Positions 17,601 through 28,579 of a stretch of DNA of 64,000 nt are shown here, piece by piece. Numbering within the stretch: the stretch's first letter is position 1; every line of letters starts with the position of its first letter. Where the stretch lies: contig JBAGJB010000158.1 in assembly GCA_037577475.1 (NCBI GenBank), positions 248,001 through 312,000 on the forward strand, written 5' to 3'. This DNA comes from Chaunax sp. Z400 (taxonomy: Eukaryota > Chordata > Actinopteri > Lophiiformes > Chaunacidae). The translations under genes and the position numbers were made by a program. The notes beneath the pieces are model-generated. The model was not told where the DNA came from. It saw only the letters and a list, made by a program, of their open reading frames with translations, and did no database searches.

Positions 17601-19776
17601 CTCAGCAGAGATCGGTAACATTTGCATATACATATCACCTGAACCTGTGTTTACTTTCTGCACCGACACAGAGGAAAATGAAAAGAAGACTGCAGCAGTC
17701 ATGGCTCAGGTTTGGGAGAGGAAGTGACACAGGACTAGACGAGACAGAGAGAAAAATAAAGAGAGAAGGTGATGGAGATGATGAGAGAGGAAGAGCGGGA
17801 CAGGATAAGCATTATGTCCTTGTCCTGTTCAATATTTAAAAAAGACCCGACCTGATCACATTCAATGTAGGCCTAATTCCCACAGACATATACTGTATGT
17901 TCTTTGTTAATTTGGTAATTTCTTGGCTTTTAAAAGTAATCTCTGAGGTGAGTAGGAGAAAAAAGAATAATAAAAAAAAGAATCGCTCAAAATAGCTCAT
18001 TTAAAAAAAGCACACAAAAAAGAATGTGAACTAGTTTATTTTTGGGACTGAACTTGAACTAGTTCATCTGAAGTGCCAACTTGCACAACACTGAGTATAT
18101 TTATATTAGGGATGCAGCATATGAGGATACTCAGTGTACTGATATGCTTGTATGTTTACCCATTAGTGTTGATTGTTGCACAATCTTTGAAAATAAAAAA
18201 AGATATAAAAAAAAAGAAGGAAAAACAGGTCATCCCTTTTTTTTTTTTACAGGACTTTTTCCACAAGCGGAAGAGTGGGAGGCTATGGATGAAATGTGGG
18301 CCTGATGGTGGAAGGTGGTGTTACCAGGGTTGGTTTTCTCCAGCTGATACCAGCGGAAGAAGGCTCGTTTCTTCTGCTCCCCGAGATCCGATCCCTGCTG
18401 CAGGAGCCAGTGAGAGATCCGACTCCGGCTGATTCCTGGAGGAAGAGGAGCGGAGCAAGATCTGCGTTGTAAGTAGGCTGGATGCTTTGCTGGCACGCCA
18501 ACACACTCTTCTTTCTGGTGATTTAGTGGGCCTGCATGGAGTGTCAGATGAAGTTGATACTCACCGGTTACCTGAGCGACCACAGCCTGGGAGATCCTCC
18601 TATTCGCCAGAAAGGACTTAATCTCCTCTTTGATCACAGCATTGTCCCTCCTACAAGCAGAGAGGAGAATCTACTGTTTACCACAAAGTACATTCATGTT
18701 CACATCTCTAACAGTCTAACACACAGCACAAGATAACCATCACTGTACATAAACCAGCTGCTTTCCATGTATTAATGATGGCGGCTGCTGAAAAGGAACG
18801 TGCAGGATTCCACGTCCTGCTGTATCGTTCGCTGCTCTCCTTCTGCTTTGATTTTCACACACCCTCAAATCAATACTGCTCTGATTGCTGCTGTCTGACT
18901 GCAGACTGTACATGAGTGGCACTATTGTTGTGTATGTGTGTGAATGCAGCAGGCAGTAATCCTTGCATTATATTCAGATTCAGTGCGAGCTACAGGCAGG
19001 TTGTGTCGACGATCAGGCCCACTGTATTAACAGCTGCTCTATGGTGCAGTGATCAAAGAAATTATAGAAATTGCACAAATTATCATCAATATAAAAGCCA
19101 ACATTACATTTATTGATTTAGCAGATATCATCGTGTTGTTGTTTTTCACACAACATCTGAATTTATGTTCCAAAGTTATCTGTGCAACTAATGGCGGGTT
19201 GCCACAGTTTAACACATTAGTGGGAAACACTGCTAACTTAGTCCAAGTTAAGATAAATCTAATCTGGTCTTACCTCATCAAGTCCTCCACCTTGTCATCA
19301 ACATCTATGTCCTCTTCACTCATGTCAAACCCGTAGCCTGTTGCCACCACGCTGGCACCGACCACACCAAGAGGAAACCGAGGCGGTGACAACTTCTCGT
19401 TGGCGACAGCGACTAGACCGTTCTGAGCTACCGCAGCCATGGTTACAGGTGAGGCTACTGAAATCGGTAGGGGTGGGGAGGTGGTGTCGAAGTTGTTGTT
19501 CGGCGACAGTGAAAGTTGGATGTCAGGGAACTTGGTCTGAGTTGCTGTGGAAATCATGGAGGAAGAGGCAGCGATGGTGCTGGAAGAGGTCAAGGATGAC
19601 GATGGAGGCATGTAGGGAGATTTCGGGGTCAACTTGTGTCCATGTTTATGGTCAAGGTGGTCCAGGGTGTCCAGGGCATGGACGACCTCCACCTGTGAGA
19701 TTCCTGTCCTCCTTAACTTCTGGAGGAGGTCAATCTGCTCGATGGTGAAGCGAGGCTCCTCACACTGCTGGAACAT
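11601..19776 (-). CDS. hmbox1: Homeobox-containing protein 1 (HMBOX1/HOT1), complete core coding sequence
   Basis: Eight minus-strand exons join in phase: 19776-19274, 18650-18565, 18435-18325, 16036-15880, 15773-15691, 14559-14464, 13980-13886 and 11762-11601 (stop at 11601-11603). They give 430 aa against 420 in human. Residues about 1-45 (EEPRFTIEQIDLLQKLRRTG) form the HNF1-type N-terminal helical region. Residues about 165-240 (IKEEIKSFLANRRISQAVVA, SRISHWLLQQGSDL) are the POU-specific-like domain. About 265-345 form the atypical homeodomain (RRGSRFTWRK, QYPDEAKREE, VYNWFTNRRKDIKRR). The acidic tail ends TETLEDD. HMBOX1 is a nuclear factor that binds double-stranded TTAGGG telomeric repeats and can repress transcription. 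The start is the ATG one base inside the first coding exon; human N-terminal variants exist, so upstream coding sequence is possible. The third recognition helix has WFTN where human has WFAN. Confidence 0.95.
11763..11930 (-). CDS. hmbox1: Optional 168-bp 5' extension of the last hmbox1 exon
   Basis: A second acceptor (CTCGCTCAG, just above 11930) leads into 56 open codons (VPTPLPSWFSALGRGGFSGQ, then RSASLIGHSLVSGVGPQAEG, and so on to SPSLQ). These run without a stop, in frame, into the core terminal exon at 11762 (DEPTMHS). The shorter acceptor CCCTTCAG at 11763 gives the canonical protein. Together with the 84-bp cassette the protein would grow by 84 residues to about 514 aa. An open, in-phase intron of exact codon multiple behind a good splice acceptor argues for alternative acceptor use. 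Confidence 0.6.
12056..12139 (-). CDS. hmbox1: Optional 84-bp in-frame cassette exon of hmbox1
   Basis: On the minus strand the acceptor TTTCACAG is followed by an open 28-codon exon (GCEVSLFDKKASARQFGFSR, then ADLTSPTQ) and a donor GTACCACC. It starts and ends in phase 0, which fits exactly between the exon ending at 13886 (phase 0, PDQ) and the terminal exon (phase 0). The residue composition is protein-like with no stop. I judge this to be an alternatively spliced exon of hmbox1. Whether the encoded peptide has a function is not visible from sequence. Confidence 0.65.
12331..12830. repeat. (AAT)n/(ATT)n-rich low-complexity tract
   Basis: About 500 bp made almost only of AAT, ATA and TAAT units with scattered C and G (ACAATGATAGTAATAATAATT recurs). 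It lies in an intron of hmbox1. The long Ile/Val and Tyr/Asn readings here are artefacts. Recurrent 30-40 bp higher-order blocks suggest tandem growth of a degenerate unit. Confidence 0.93.
12831..13400. repeat. Dispersed fish repeat fragment in an hmbox1 intron
   Basis: The run containing GGAAGCCAGTGCAGGGCAGC, GAATAATGTGCTCTCTCCTC and AAACGCTGCACTTAGATC matches a dispersed element common in fish genomes, as far as I recall. No intact ORF. The end adjoining the (AAT)n tract looks like the usual simple-repeat tail of a retroposed copy. Family and exact ends not determined. Confidence 0.4.
16941..18093. mobile_element. Non-autonomous hAT-like DNA transposon in an hmbox1 intron
   Basis: Perfect 12-bp terminal inverted repeats: CAGTGTTGTGCA at 16941-16952 and TGCACAACACTG at 18082-18093. 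Imperfect 8-bp flanks AGTAGAAT and AGTATATT (6 of 8 identical) fit a decayed hAT target-site duplication. Subterminal sequence contains repeated TGAACG/GAACT-type words (GAACTGTGAACTGAACGCG; GAACTTGAACTAGTTC). Length is 1153 bp and no transposase reading is present, so it would have moved by trans-acting transposase. Confidence 0.75.
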
Positions 19777-19777
19777 C

Positions 19778-22700
19778 CTGGAGGGGAGAACATTACAACA
19801 TTAATGGCAACGTAAGCCGACACTCAGCACATTTGCTCATACTTTGTTGCACCGGTTTCAAGCAGCATATATAATATCAATATATTTTACACTTATATTC
19901 CCAGATTGTAAGATTTCGCCATTGGTCATACATTTTGGAAGGAAATACAAGTTCAATTCAAGTTATTGTTGAAATCCAGCGTACTCTAGAATAAATGGAG
20001 TTAGATTAGATAAACCACTAAAACACTTCTTGTAGCGTGTGCTTAGGATCACATTAGACTTGATTTTCTTCTCACAAGGAGGATCCACTGTATTTCAGCT
20101 CAGCAGCACTAAGGAGCACTACAACACGACAGTCTTTGCTATATTCTTTCCTGCATAATTTCTACAAACAAAACAATTCTTTATAATTTAGTACATTGTG
20201 TAATGTGTCGAAAGTACAAAAAGCTAAAAAAAAATTAGTCATTCCAAATTCCCCTCTAGACAGGTTTTAAAAAATACTCGCTATGACTGATATTTGATTG
20301 TTTTGTTTTTTTGTTTGTTTTTTTAAAACATTGGCATCTTTTTTAATGTTTTTGTTAGCTTGTAAATGGCAGTAGCTGACAGCGCAAGTGGTGGAGAATC
20401 ATACAGTGCCTGCAGCAATGATACACTGTGTTCACATTTCAGCGGCTAACCAAGTTGTGTGTTATTTGCAAACTAGACAGTGATTGGCGTTCAATTTGTG
20501 TTTAGGTCTGTCAACAAAAATCTAATTTTAGCTGACGACTGTCATAAAAATAACTGTGATAACACTTTATGAAGAAGAAGAGCCATTTATTGGCACAGCC
20601 ATGTTTATATTTAGACTCCTGTGTAAAAGCTGAATGATAGCCTGGATGGACCCGTGTCTGTCCAGGTTCAGCGAATCGGCGAGATGGTGGATCCGTAGAT
20701 GTTTTTTTTCCATTTGTGGTATAAGCGGCTCAGACCACAACCTTTTTGCTGCAAATTTGACAAATTCCCTCCTCCAAGTAATCCGGCTCTCCTTTTTCAT
20801 TTGGCTTCAAACCAAAATGTGCCCAGTGATGCTGTGGTGTTTGGCTTTGCCACTAAATGATCCATGACACCCATAAATGCTCATCAAATAAATTAAGAGC
20901 CTCGAGAGACCATCGGTCAGTGGTGCTGAAGGCTAAATTAATTTTCCACTCATAGCAGAATAAGTGGAACCAGATAAGTCATTAACAAAAGCCAGTAAAA
21001 CATTAAAGGACGGAACGTGATGTGGAGAGACTTATGGCAATATGGCCTTTTTGTTTCATCTGTTCTTTTAAAAGATGAATGGAAGCGATTAGAACGATTA
21101 TACGAAATAAGTGCAGTTGGCTCAAATAATCGCAATCAGATGATTATGTAATATTTATGACCCAGAATAGGTTTGAATGCCAGATTAGTGAAAAAACCTT
21201 AAATGCAAATGAAATGCAAATGCAAATGCAAATCAGTATAGTACAGGCCAGATATTCCAGCACACAAAAATTTTATTTTTCTTGGAGCATTGTTCCAATG
21301 GTGCACTGAAAATACAGCACAGGTTGTTTGGAGTTTCTGACCAGGTGGCGTGATTTACGTCCTGTTGTTGGTGACTCAGTATTACCTAATCAACAGCTAC
21401 CAAAGAAGTCTATCAGAGCACAAAGACAATGAAGAAGACAACTGCTAGCAAAAACTGTTAGCACAACAAAACAAAAAAAAACACCATCAGGAGAGCAGTG
21501 AGCATGTCTCTTAGACCTCAGGACACACATATGGGATTTTGGCAGGAAACGTTAAACGCAAACATTATTCAGTCCAAGTTGATTATCTTCCGCATCACGT
21601 CCAGTGCATGCACGCATTGTTGTCTGAATCCCCACCGTGCACGAGAGCACAATTTAAATGTCACTCAGGAGAGAAAAAAACGCACAAATGAGACAATCAC
21701 AGAACAAAATGGAAGCACCGTCACATCTCTCTGCTTCCTGCAGATTTACAGTACACACAGTCACACATGCACACAGTAAGTCATCAGAGCTCAGCAGCTG
21801 CTCTCCAGATATGAAGTGCATTCCTCCAGAGCGAGTAAGGCTTTTATTATAGTGGGTATCTTCAACCCCAACAAACATATAATGTAAGCAAAATAATGCG
21901 ACGCATTTTCCCTTTTCAAACCAAAAATATGCGGCTTTAACAACAAAACCATTGTATCCCATCTGACAAATTTGTCATAAAAAAACCAACCAAAAAAAAA
22001 CCTGTCATAACAGCAGTGACTGAAGTGAAATGAGTGAGAGGAGCAGGAGAGGAAGATAAACGGAGAAATGACTTAATGCATCTGTCTCAATGCTTTTTTT
22101 CGCTCTGACACCAAGAAGAGAAACAGGCCACAGCAGAGAATCAGAGTCAGCAGACGTGTCAACACTTCTATAGAGAAGGAGGGTGAGGCCAAGTGTGTGT
22201 CTGTGTATGTGCGCGCCTAAGGAAAAATGCCAAAAACATTTACATCTCAAGCAGCCAAGCTCCATACTTCTGCTCGCTGCTGCAGAGGATGAGTCATGCT
22301 CTATAAAGTTATACTGATACACAGAATCGATACAGGCTGCAAAATTATGCTCTCGACTATTTAGTATTCATTTCATAATGACCGATTGAAAATAGTGTGT
22401 TGCAATCTAATTATTTACAGTAAATTACTTCAGCATAGAAGGGCCGAATGACGTGCAAAACAAATCTTACTGCAATTATTTTTGACAGATTCAGAATGAG
22501 TCAAGATTTTATTGGGAATTTTTTTAATGTAATTTTCAGTGGAAAAAAAATACACTCAATGGATTTAAAAATGCACCACTCATTTTTTGTTGTCTGCAAA
22601 AAAAACAACCCCCAAACAAAAAAAGTTTTCTTATACTCCTGTATTTTGGATACTGCACAGAGGTGTGGGTTAACACATAAAAGTTTAGTATTTGTCATGT

Positions 22701-23115
22701 ATAAGTGTTACAGAAAAGAGCAATAACAATTATAAACAAAGTGAATGCCAAAGAGCATACCAGCAGGCTGTTTATAAATTGCTAGAAATAGGTTGAAGTC
22801 CGACGCGCGTAAAACATGAAAGCAGATGTGTATTTTTAAAAAGTACTGTCTGTTCATGAGCGCAAATCCCGCTCTTCAAGCAGTGCCTGCAAATGAATAA
22901 CTGCACACGGCATATCGGCCGCTTCAGATATTAAAAGTTCTTATATTCGAAAGTTCAAATATGATTTGTTAAACTGATACTGTAATGCGCTAGCTAGCTA
23001 GCTAGGTAACGTGTTATTACTATTACTGGCTCCGTACTCCGTACTTTCATTTGCCTCGTAGCAAGTACAACACAGCCGACAGACACATTGAATGAGACAC
23101 AGAACAGTACTTACA
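19778..23115 (-). other. hmbox1: First intron of hmbox1
   Basis: About 3.3 kb between the first coding exon and a probable 5' UTR exon. No second gene seen. The notable features are four ATGCAAAT octamers at 21203-21233 and a GCTAGC-type run at 22989-23003. The rest is AT-rich unique-looking sequence with short uninformative readings on both strands. Confidence 0.55.
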
Positions 23116-23350
23116 TAACTCGACGACAGAAATGTCTGAAAAAGTTGTAGATGGAAATGTGTTCAAGTCCTTCTCTCTCAAGCGCAGATCGGCTTCAGGT
23201 TCAAAATCAAACCTGAGATGGGGCGGGGGCCCGGAAAGCCAGCCAATCAGAAGTCGTCGGAGCGAGTTAGGCTATCCAGTCAGAAACAGCGTGTGTTAGG
23301 GCAGCCAATCGATCAGGGAACTCGATTACATTGATCTTGGTGGAACGCTA
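23110..23350 (-). promoter_or_regulatory. hmbox1: hmbox1 promoter and 5' UTR exon
   Basis: A strong minus-strand donor (GTAAGTACTG, exon end at about 23116) follows a non-coding exon without ATG. Just upstream lie a GC box (GGGGCGGGGGC at 23220-23230) and two CCAAT elements on the plus strand (23243-23247 and 23305-23309). This is the only GC-rich island near the 5' end of hmbox1. Transcription start is estimated at 23180-23215. Splicing of this exon to 19777 is inferred. Confidence 0.6.
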
Positions 23351-23519
23351 CAAGGGGGCTGGGGTTAGAAGTTAGGGAGAGTCAGAGAACATCGAGACAC
23401 TGTGGGCGTACGGGCGACACGCAAATTCGTGAAGCGTTCGGCATTTTTAGGATTTTTATCATAATTCTTTGGATTTCTGTCATAATATCTGCATTGAAGC
23501 TTTTGGGTGGTGAAACAGC

Positions 23520-23531
23520 GCCACCTGGTGG
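23520..23531. promoter_or_regulatory. Candidate CTCF site upstream of hmbox1
   Basis: GCCACCTGGTGG fits the CTCF core consensus (GCCMYCTRSTGG) at every position, and it sits in a GC-rich local context about 300 bp upstream of the presumed hmbox1 start. Only the core match is seen; occupancy is not shown. Confidence 0.35.
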
Positions 23532-23639
23532 CCGCCGGCGCAGCTGCAGCTGCAGCACAGCCACCTGAAACAGTGGAGCAGAGCGACGGTTACAGACTCT
23601 AACCACACTAACCCTTACTACCAAACAAACTTGTCACAG

Positions 23640-24510
23640 GCCACATGGAACCCTCTACCCTTAGCACGACCCTTACACCGGTTACATTCCCATACAAACC
23701 CACATAAGCATTTAGAAACCCCACCCAGTTCAGATCCACACCACCAACTCACTAATCATTGGAAGAGTGGACTATCAAGCCTAGAAAGCCCATTCAGTTT
23801 TCAGTTCAGTTCTTGCCTTCCCCAATGCTGTCGTTTTCATTCTATACTTATCCCATTTCTCCCCCAGTCTAACATTCACCCAAATAATCAACCTTTGCCA
23901 CATCAACACCCCCACCCAAAACCCAGAACACACAAACTCAGGGGCACCACATTATATTCCAGGGGGATACAAATTAATTATTTTCCCATATTCTACATGA
24001 TTAGTGGATTTTTTTTATTCTCACCATCTCCGCTGTCAATGATTAGTAACAACATTGATTTTGTTGCATTAATACATTTTGAGCATTTTGAGACTAAAAT
24101 AACTTTAAAAATATGGACACAAATGTGCTTCGTACATGTTTTGCATATTAAAGGATCGAATATCTGACGTACGTTTACGGCGGATAACAAAAACAGTCGG
24201 ACTGAAAGAAAGAAGAGCAGAAAGAGAAGATGGTTCAAAAACACCAGCTGTAGTTCCACCAACATGCCACTGAGTGTCGCTGTCTGACCGCTGAAGAGGA
24301 GGGGATCTGTTCTGCTGTGTTCTCGAAAATGTGTGCCGGTTTTGGCTTTAGAAGTTGTTTCTATGAAATGAAAGAAGAACTTCGACCAGGAGACACGAGT
24401 GAATGAAGTAAAGATAATGTCTGACATTAATGCACCTTTACTCTCATTTAAATACAGTAATTGACTTTTCAACTGTTTATACCAGCTTTGCATGTTGGCT
24501 GATATTTATA
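23640..24510. other. Gene-free spacer upstream of hmbox1
   Basis: No exon recognised. The plus-strand open reading 23631-24167 and the minus-strand one 23993-24493 overlap each other and show no family motif or splice context. The stretch is followed by (TA)n sequence. Confidence 0.5.
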
Positions 24511-24513
24511 TCA

Positions 24514-24585
<72 letters not shown>

Positions 24586-24820
24586 TGATATATATATATA
24601 TATATATACTGATATATATATATATATATATATACTGATATATATATATATACGTATGTATATATACATATACGTATATATATATATATACGTATGTATA
24701 TACGTATATATATACGTATATATATATATATACGTATGTATATACGTATATATATACGTATGTATATACGTATATATATACGTATATATATATATACGTA
24801 TATATATATATATATATATA
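24514..24820. repeat. (TA)n tract with TACTGATA and TACGTA interruptions
   Basis: Long TA dinucleotide blocks separated first by ACTGA and then by TACGTATG units. Open readings of Tyr/Ile here are artefacts. Confidence 0.95.
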
Positions 24821-25070
24821 TTGCTATTTCAACATAGTTTGGCTCATAAGTTGTAGGTGCAACAAAGTGTCAATTATTTAGACACTTTGTCATAGCACAG
24901 GAAATTTTAAGTAACAAAATTTCACATATTTTGTGAAAATATGTGAAATTATATGTCAAATATATATATTGTGAAATATATATATTGCTATTTCAACATA
25001 GTTTGGCTCATAAGCTGTAGGGGCAACTAGTGTCTTTTATTTAGACACTTTGTCATAGTACAGGAAATTT
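24821..25070 (+). repeat. Direct duplication of an 86-bp unit after the (TA)n tract
   Basis: 24821-24907 and 24985-25070 are near-identical (TTGCTATTTCAACATAGTTT, GGCTCATAAG, TAGACACTTTGTCATAG, CAGGAAATTT). The spacer between is AT-rich and contains palindromic TTTCACATATTTTGTGAAA. The pattern suggests a segmental duplication that also copied the end of the TA tract. Confidence 0.8.
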
Positions 25071-25177
25071 CAGCAGATACCTGCAGTGTGTACTGTACTG
25101 TACATGTGTACAGATGTACAGTTACTCATTTTTCTCCAGATTTGAGGTAAATCTCCATTATCTTCTAACAAGACAAA

Positions 25178-27713
25178 TTAACCTCTCCAAAGTTTGTTGA
25201 GTCCTCTGCCCCTCCTCCACTCTCTTGTATGTGACAGGAGCATAGGTCCCACACAAACGCACTCTCTGTCCCACACAAACGCACTCTCTGTCCCACATTT
25301 GGTTCGTTGGGATCTGGTCATCCTAACTATTGTACTGTACATCTTGTCTGTCTTGAGTTTGTTGACATTGATGCACTTCACTGTCCTTGTCCCGTCAGGG
25401 GCGAGTGTTCCGAGCGCTTGTCCCGCCTCTCCAGAGCCGACGAGCTCTTGCCGTGAGCTGGTCTCGAACCGGTTATCTTCTGCACCGCAGCGCAGATAGA
25501 TAGCGAGGGCAAAGCTCATCTGGTTAAGGATCGGCTTGAGGCGTCCGCTGTAGGAGTGCAGGGCAGCCAGTTGTTGGTGTCCTGCAGCTGGTGGTGTCGC
25601 TGCAGCTGCACGGTCCTCATTCCACCTCGCCAGTCCATCGATCAGGAATGCCTGAAAGTACTTGGCACTAGCCTGTGTACCTGAGGAAGCAGGTTTTGAA
25701 ACAAATTCATTTGTGTTAGCATGGAGACTGGATACAGAAGAGACTTTATCACAAGCTGTGAAACGCATGCGGGTACCTGGGATGAACCGGTGGAGGTGGA
25801 GATGGAAGGACCCCCTAGCACAGCGATAGACAGGTAGAGTGACTCCGCCCTTAGTCAGACTGCCTGTCTTTGTGTACAGCTGCACACCTGGTGGGCCCTG
25901 GATGCAGCTGAGGTGGTGCTTTTCTGTGCTCCACATGTCCTGGACGCGGACAGCATCGAGCAAGGGGATCCCCAGGCTGTTGCGTCCAGCTGCCCCGCCA
26001 AACGTCTTCAGGAGATCCTGAATGGCGATGGCTGTCTCCTCTGCCCCACGCGTCCGCCTCCGGCAGTGGAGCATCCACTCCTTCCTGGTGATCCTTCTGG
26101 TCACTTCAGCGTCAGTCAGGCCGACCATCCCCTGCTGAAGCTCCAGCTGTGTCCGCTTAGCCTCCATGAGACGGCGGGCATCTCCTGGGTCCACCTCAAA
26201 GATACAGTGCGACAGCTGCCTCATGAAGGTGGGATACAGCTCGTGGCTCTCTGTGGTGATGCTCGTCGCAAAGCGGCGCATCAGTTGCCAAATGCCCAGA
26301 CGAACCACAAGCTGCCCCCATTCCTGTGAAATGGAGAATATGTAAACATATTATCGGTCTGGTTATTTTCTCATCAGTTTTTAAGATTGGAATAGATTTC
26401 ATTTTGGAGATATGTTGTAATCATCTGGAAAATAAAACTATTGTAGCTTTGGTCTAAATACTTTTGTGTGAGAGTGACATTAGATAATTAATACTATTCA
26501 AATTTTACTGTTATTGTCAGTCTTAATATTTAGAGTCTCCGTTTACATGAAACAAGGCAGCTGTCTTCGACACGCCGTCTCTGTTGCAGCAGTCACGGTC
26601 CACGTAGATCACCAGTGGAGGGGGTACCCCTGCGAGCCGGTACCGCCTCATCAGACCGTCTGCCATGGCAGAGAGGCCCTCTGAGCCCTCGGAGCAAGTG
26701 AGGACACTGATGAGGACCTGCCCGTGTTCGTTACCTATGTTGGTAACCCAGGCAGCCATGTCAGAGGCGGCACCTGCAAGTTTCTTCGTGACCTGGAGAG
26801 TGTGAGAGAGAGAGAGAGAGTGAGGGAGAGATGGAGAGAGACATTGTGTTTATGTGTATGCAACTGTAGGAAAACAAGGACAATATACAAATGTGAGAAA
26901 ACAGAAACTTTACTCGCCCTCTTTGTGGAATCCATCTTTAAAATGGATCCAAAGGTGGACGTGATCCTGGCCTTGTACTCCTCTAGCCGCGTCAGGACAT
27001 TATAGCCGTAGACCGTCAGCAGCCAGATGGGTGAAGGCACAGGGAGCATCGGGGGAGGTGGCTTGCTCCTCACAGTGCCAAACGCCAGAAACTGCGAGCA
27101 CACATGGAGGTACTGGATGGATTTCTGCATCCAGGCCTCAGAGCGTTGCGCCTGCAGTGTTCCGTGAAGGCGGTTGGCACTGTTACCCAGAGTGCGTGAC
27201 CTCGTGAGGGAGATTACCTTCCGGTCACAGGAGAGCCTGCAGAAACACGACGCATATGTTATATACAGCTGTGTCACAAAATTTAACTGTTGTACTCCAC
27301 ACATTATCACTTGCTGTACGAAAGTACAGCTGGAAACTGGCATCTGTAGGCGGGGCCAGCTGCCCTATGATGCCCTGTGACCACCCTCCAACCTTCCTCT
27401 TGCACGTCCGGCACTCGAGGTACTCGGTTACCATGAGGTACCAGCCGTCGACGTCCAACACCCTCCTGATGGTCTAGGGGCATTGCAGCTGTACACGCCA
27501 GATACGGTTTGGCATCCAAAGGAACCGCTTGCAAGCAAAGAAAGGGTCAGGCAGAGCGGGAGGCTGACATGTCGGGGCTCAGGGGGCGCCCACCAGAGCT
27601 TCAGCTCAGTGACGAGCCGAGGTCTCCCCGAGCTGTCCCGGATGAACAGCACACGACCGATCCAGTCCTGCTGCTCTTTACTGAGGGCTGCCCGCCAGGA
27701 TTCAGGCAGCAGC

Positions 27714-27789
<76 letters not shown>

Positions 27790-28206
27790 CAGAGGAACAT
27801 ACCACAGCACTTGAATTTCTTTTTTTTCTTTTTTTGGTGGTGGTGGGGGGGGGGCACATCTGAGGCCTGATGAGCAATGCTTTGTGTGTGACAGACAGCA
27901 TTACCTCTGCACTGCCCTCAGTTGGTGAGGGACGGAGGAAGGCTATGGGCAACTCCGCCCGTCTCCCTTGTGGGGCTGTCGTGGCTGCAGGTGGTGGTGG
28001 CAGGTCGGCAGCTGTTTGCAGCAGCTGTGAGGAGGACGCTGGCGACTCCACTGGCTGGATTGTGACGAGGGCTGCTGCATTGTCCATTTCCTGGGAGGCC
28101 TCCAGAAGCTCCTCCTCAGTGGGCTCATCCAGCAAAGCACAGACACCAGCCCCCTTCTGTGGTGCTGCTAAGGTGGTGGCAGAGAGAGGGGCCTGTGCAC
28201 CTGAGG
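25178..28206 (-). pseudogene. Decayed multi-exon gene of a fish-expanded family resembling DUF6729 proteins
   Basis: Five minus-strand blocks line up: 28206-27905 (Pro/Ala-rich, ending SAE), 27712-27311, 27236-26918, 26792-26547 and 26323-25178 (stop at 25178). Motifs in order: LPESWRAALSKEQQDWIGR, RRVLDVDGWYLM with TEYLECRTCKRK (half of a zinc ribbon), LSCDRKVI, SEAWMQKSIQYL, GSILKMDSTKR, NEHGQVLISVL, VIYVDRDCC, then HCRRRTRGAEE and GVQLYTKTGSLTKGGVTLP. The spaced Asp residues (KMDSTK, YVDRD) hint at an RNase H-like fold of transposase type; this is inference. The block 27712-27311 is broken: a frameshift near 27553-27565, a TAG at 27474-27476 where the other zinc-ribbon half should be, and another frameshift near 27345. 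The intron after 26918 would need a GC donor. The family name is from memory. Function in the cell is unknown. Confidence 0.6.
27716..27788. repeat. (GA)n microsatellite at a splice acceptor
   Basis: About 35 GA units. On the minus strand it reads (TC)n and forms the polypyrimidine tract directly before the acceptor at 27713 of the DUF6729-like gene. Confidence 0.95.
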
Positions 28207-28579
28207 CTGAAAGAGAACTAAAAGGTTTAAGTCACATGAAAGAATGAGATTTTTGTGTTAGTATTGTAAGGCAGGTGCACACACAGCCAAGCTGCATAAA
28301 GAAGGCAGATGTTTGGAGAAAGGAAGCGAGGATGAGACTAAATGATAACGGATCAGAGTCGTTGAAGAAAATTATACGAGAAGCAGCTAGTAGTGTTCAC
28401 ATTTAACTAGGATTAGGATGATGAAGACAATGTTACTCTACAAATCACTCACTAGTGATGTTATGACTGTTGATTGGGCAGCATGCTGATTAGTGATTTG
28501 ATACTGGCACAAGGCAGTTTCCCACTAGATTCCAGTTTGACATTTACCGCAAACTTACCCTGACGTTTTCTGTTCCATG
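28207..28579. other. Gene-free stretch between the DUF6729-like remnant and the satellite
   Basis: No start exon for the DUF6729-like gene could be located here, although an acceptor (CTCTTTCAG) precedes the block at 28206. The sequence looks unique and AT-rich. Confidence 0.4.

Noticed and set aside
19341..19748. 135-codon plus-strand reading opposite the first hmbox1 coding exon
   Set aside because: Antisense shadow of a real exon; no splice sites or family motif of its own.
23631..24493. Two overlapping readings of 166-178 codons on opposite strands
   Set aside because: No recognisable domain, no initiation or splice context, low-complexity Pro/His/Ser composition; treated as chance.
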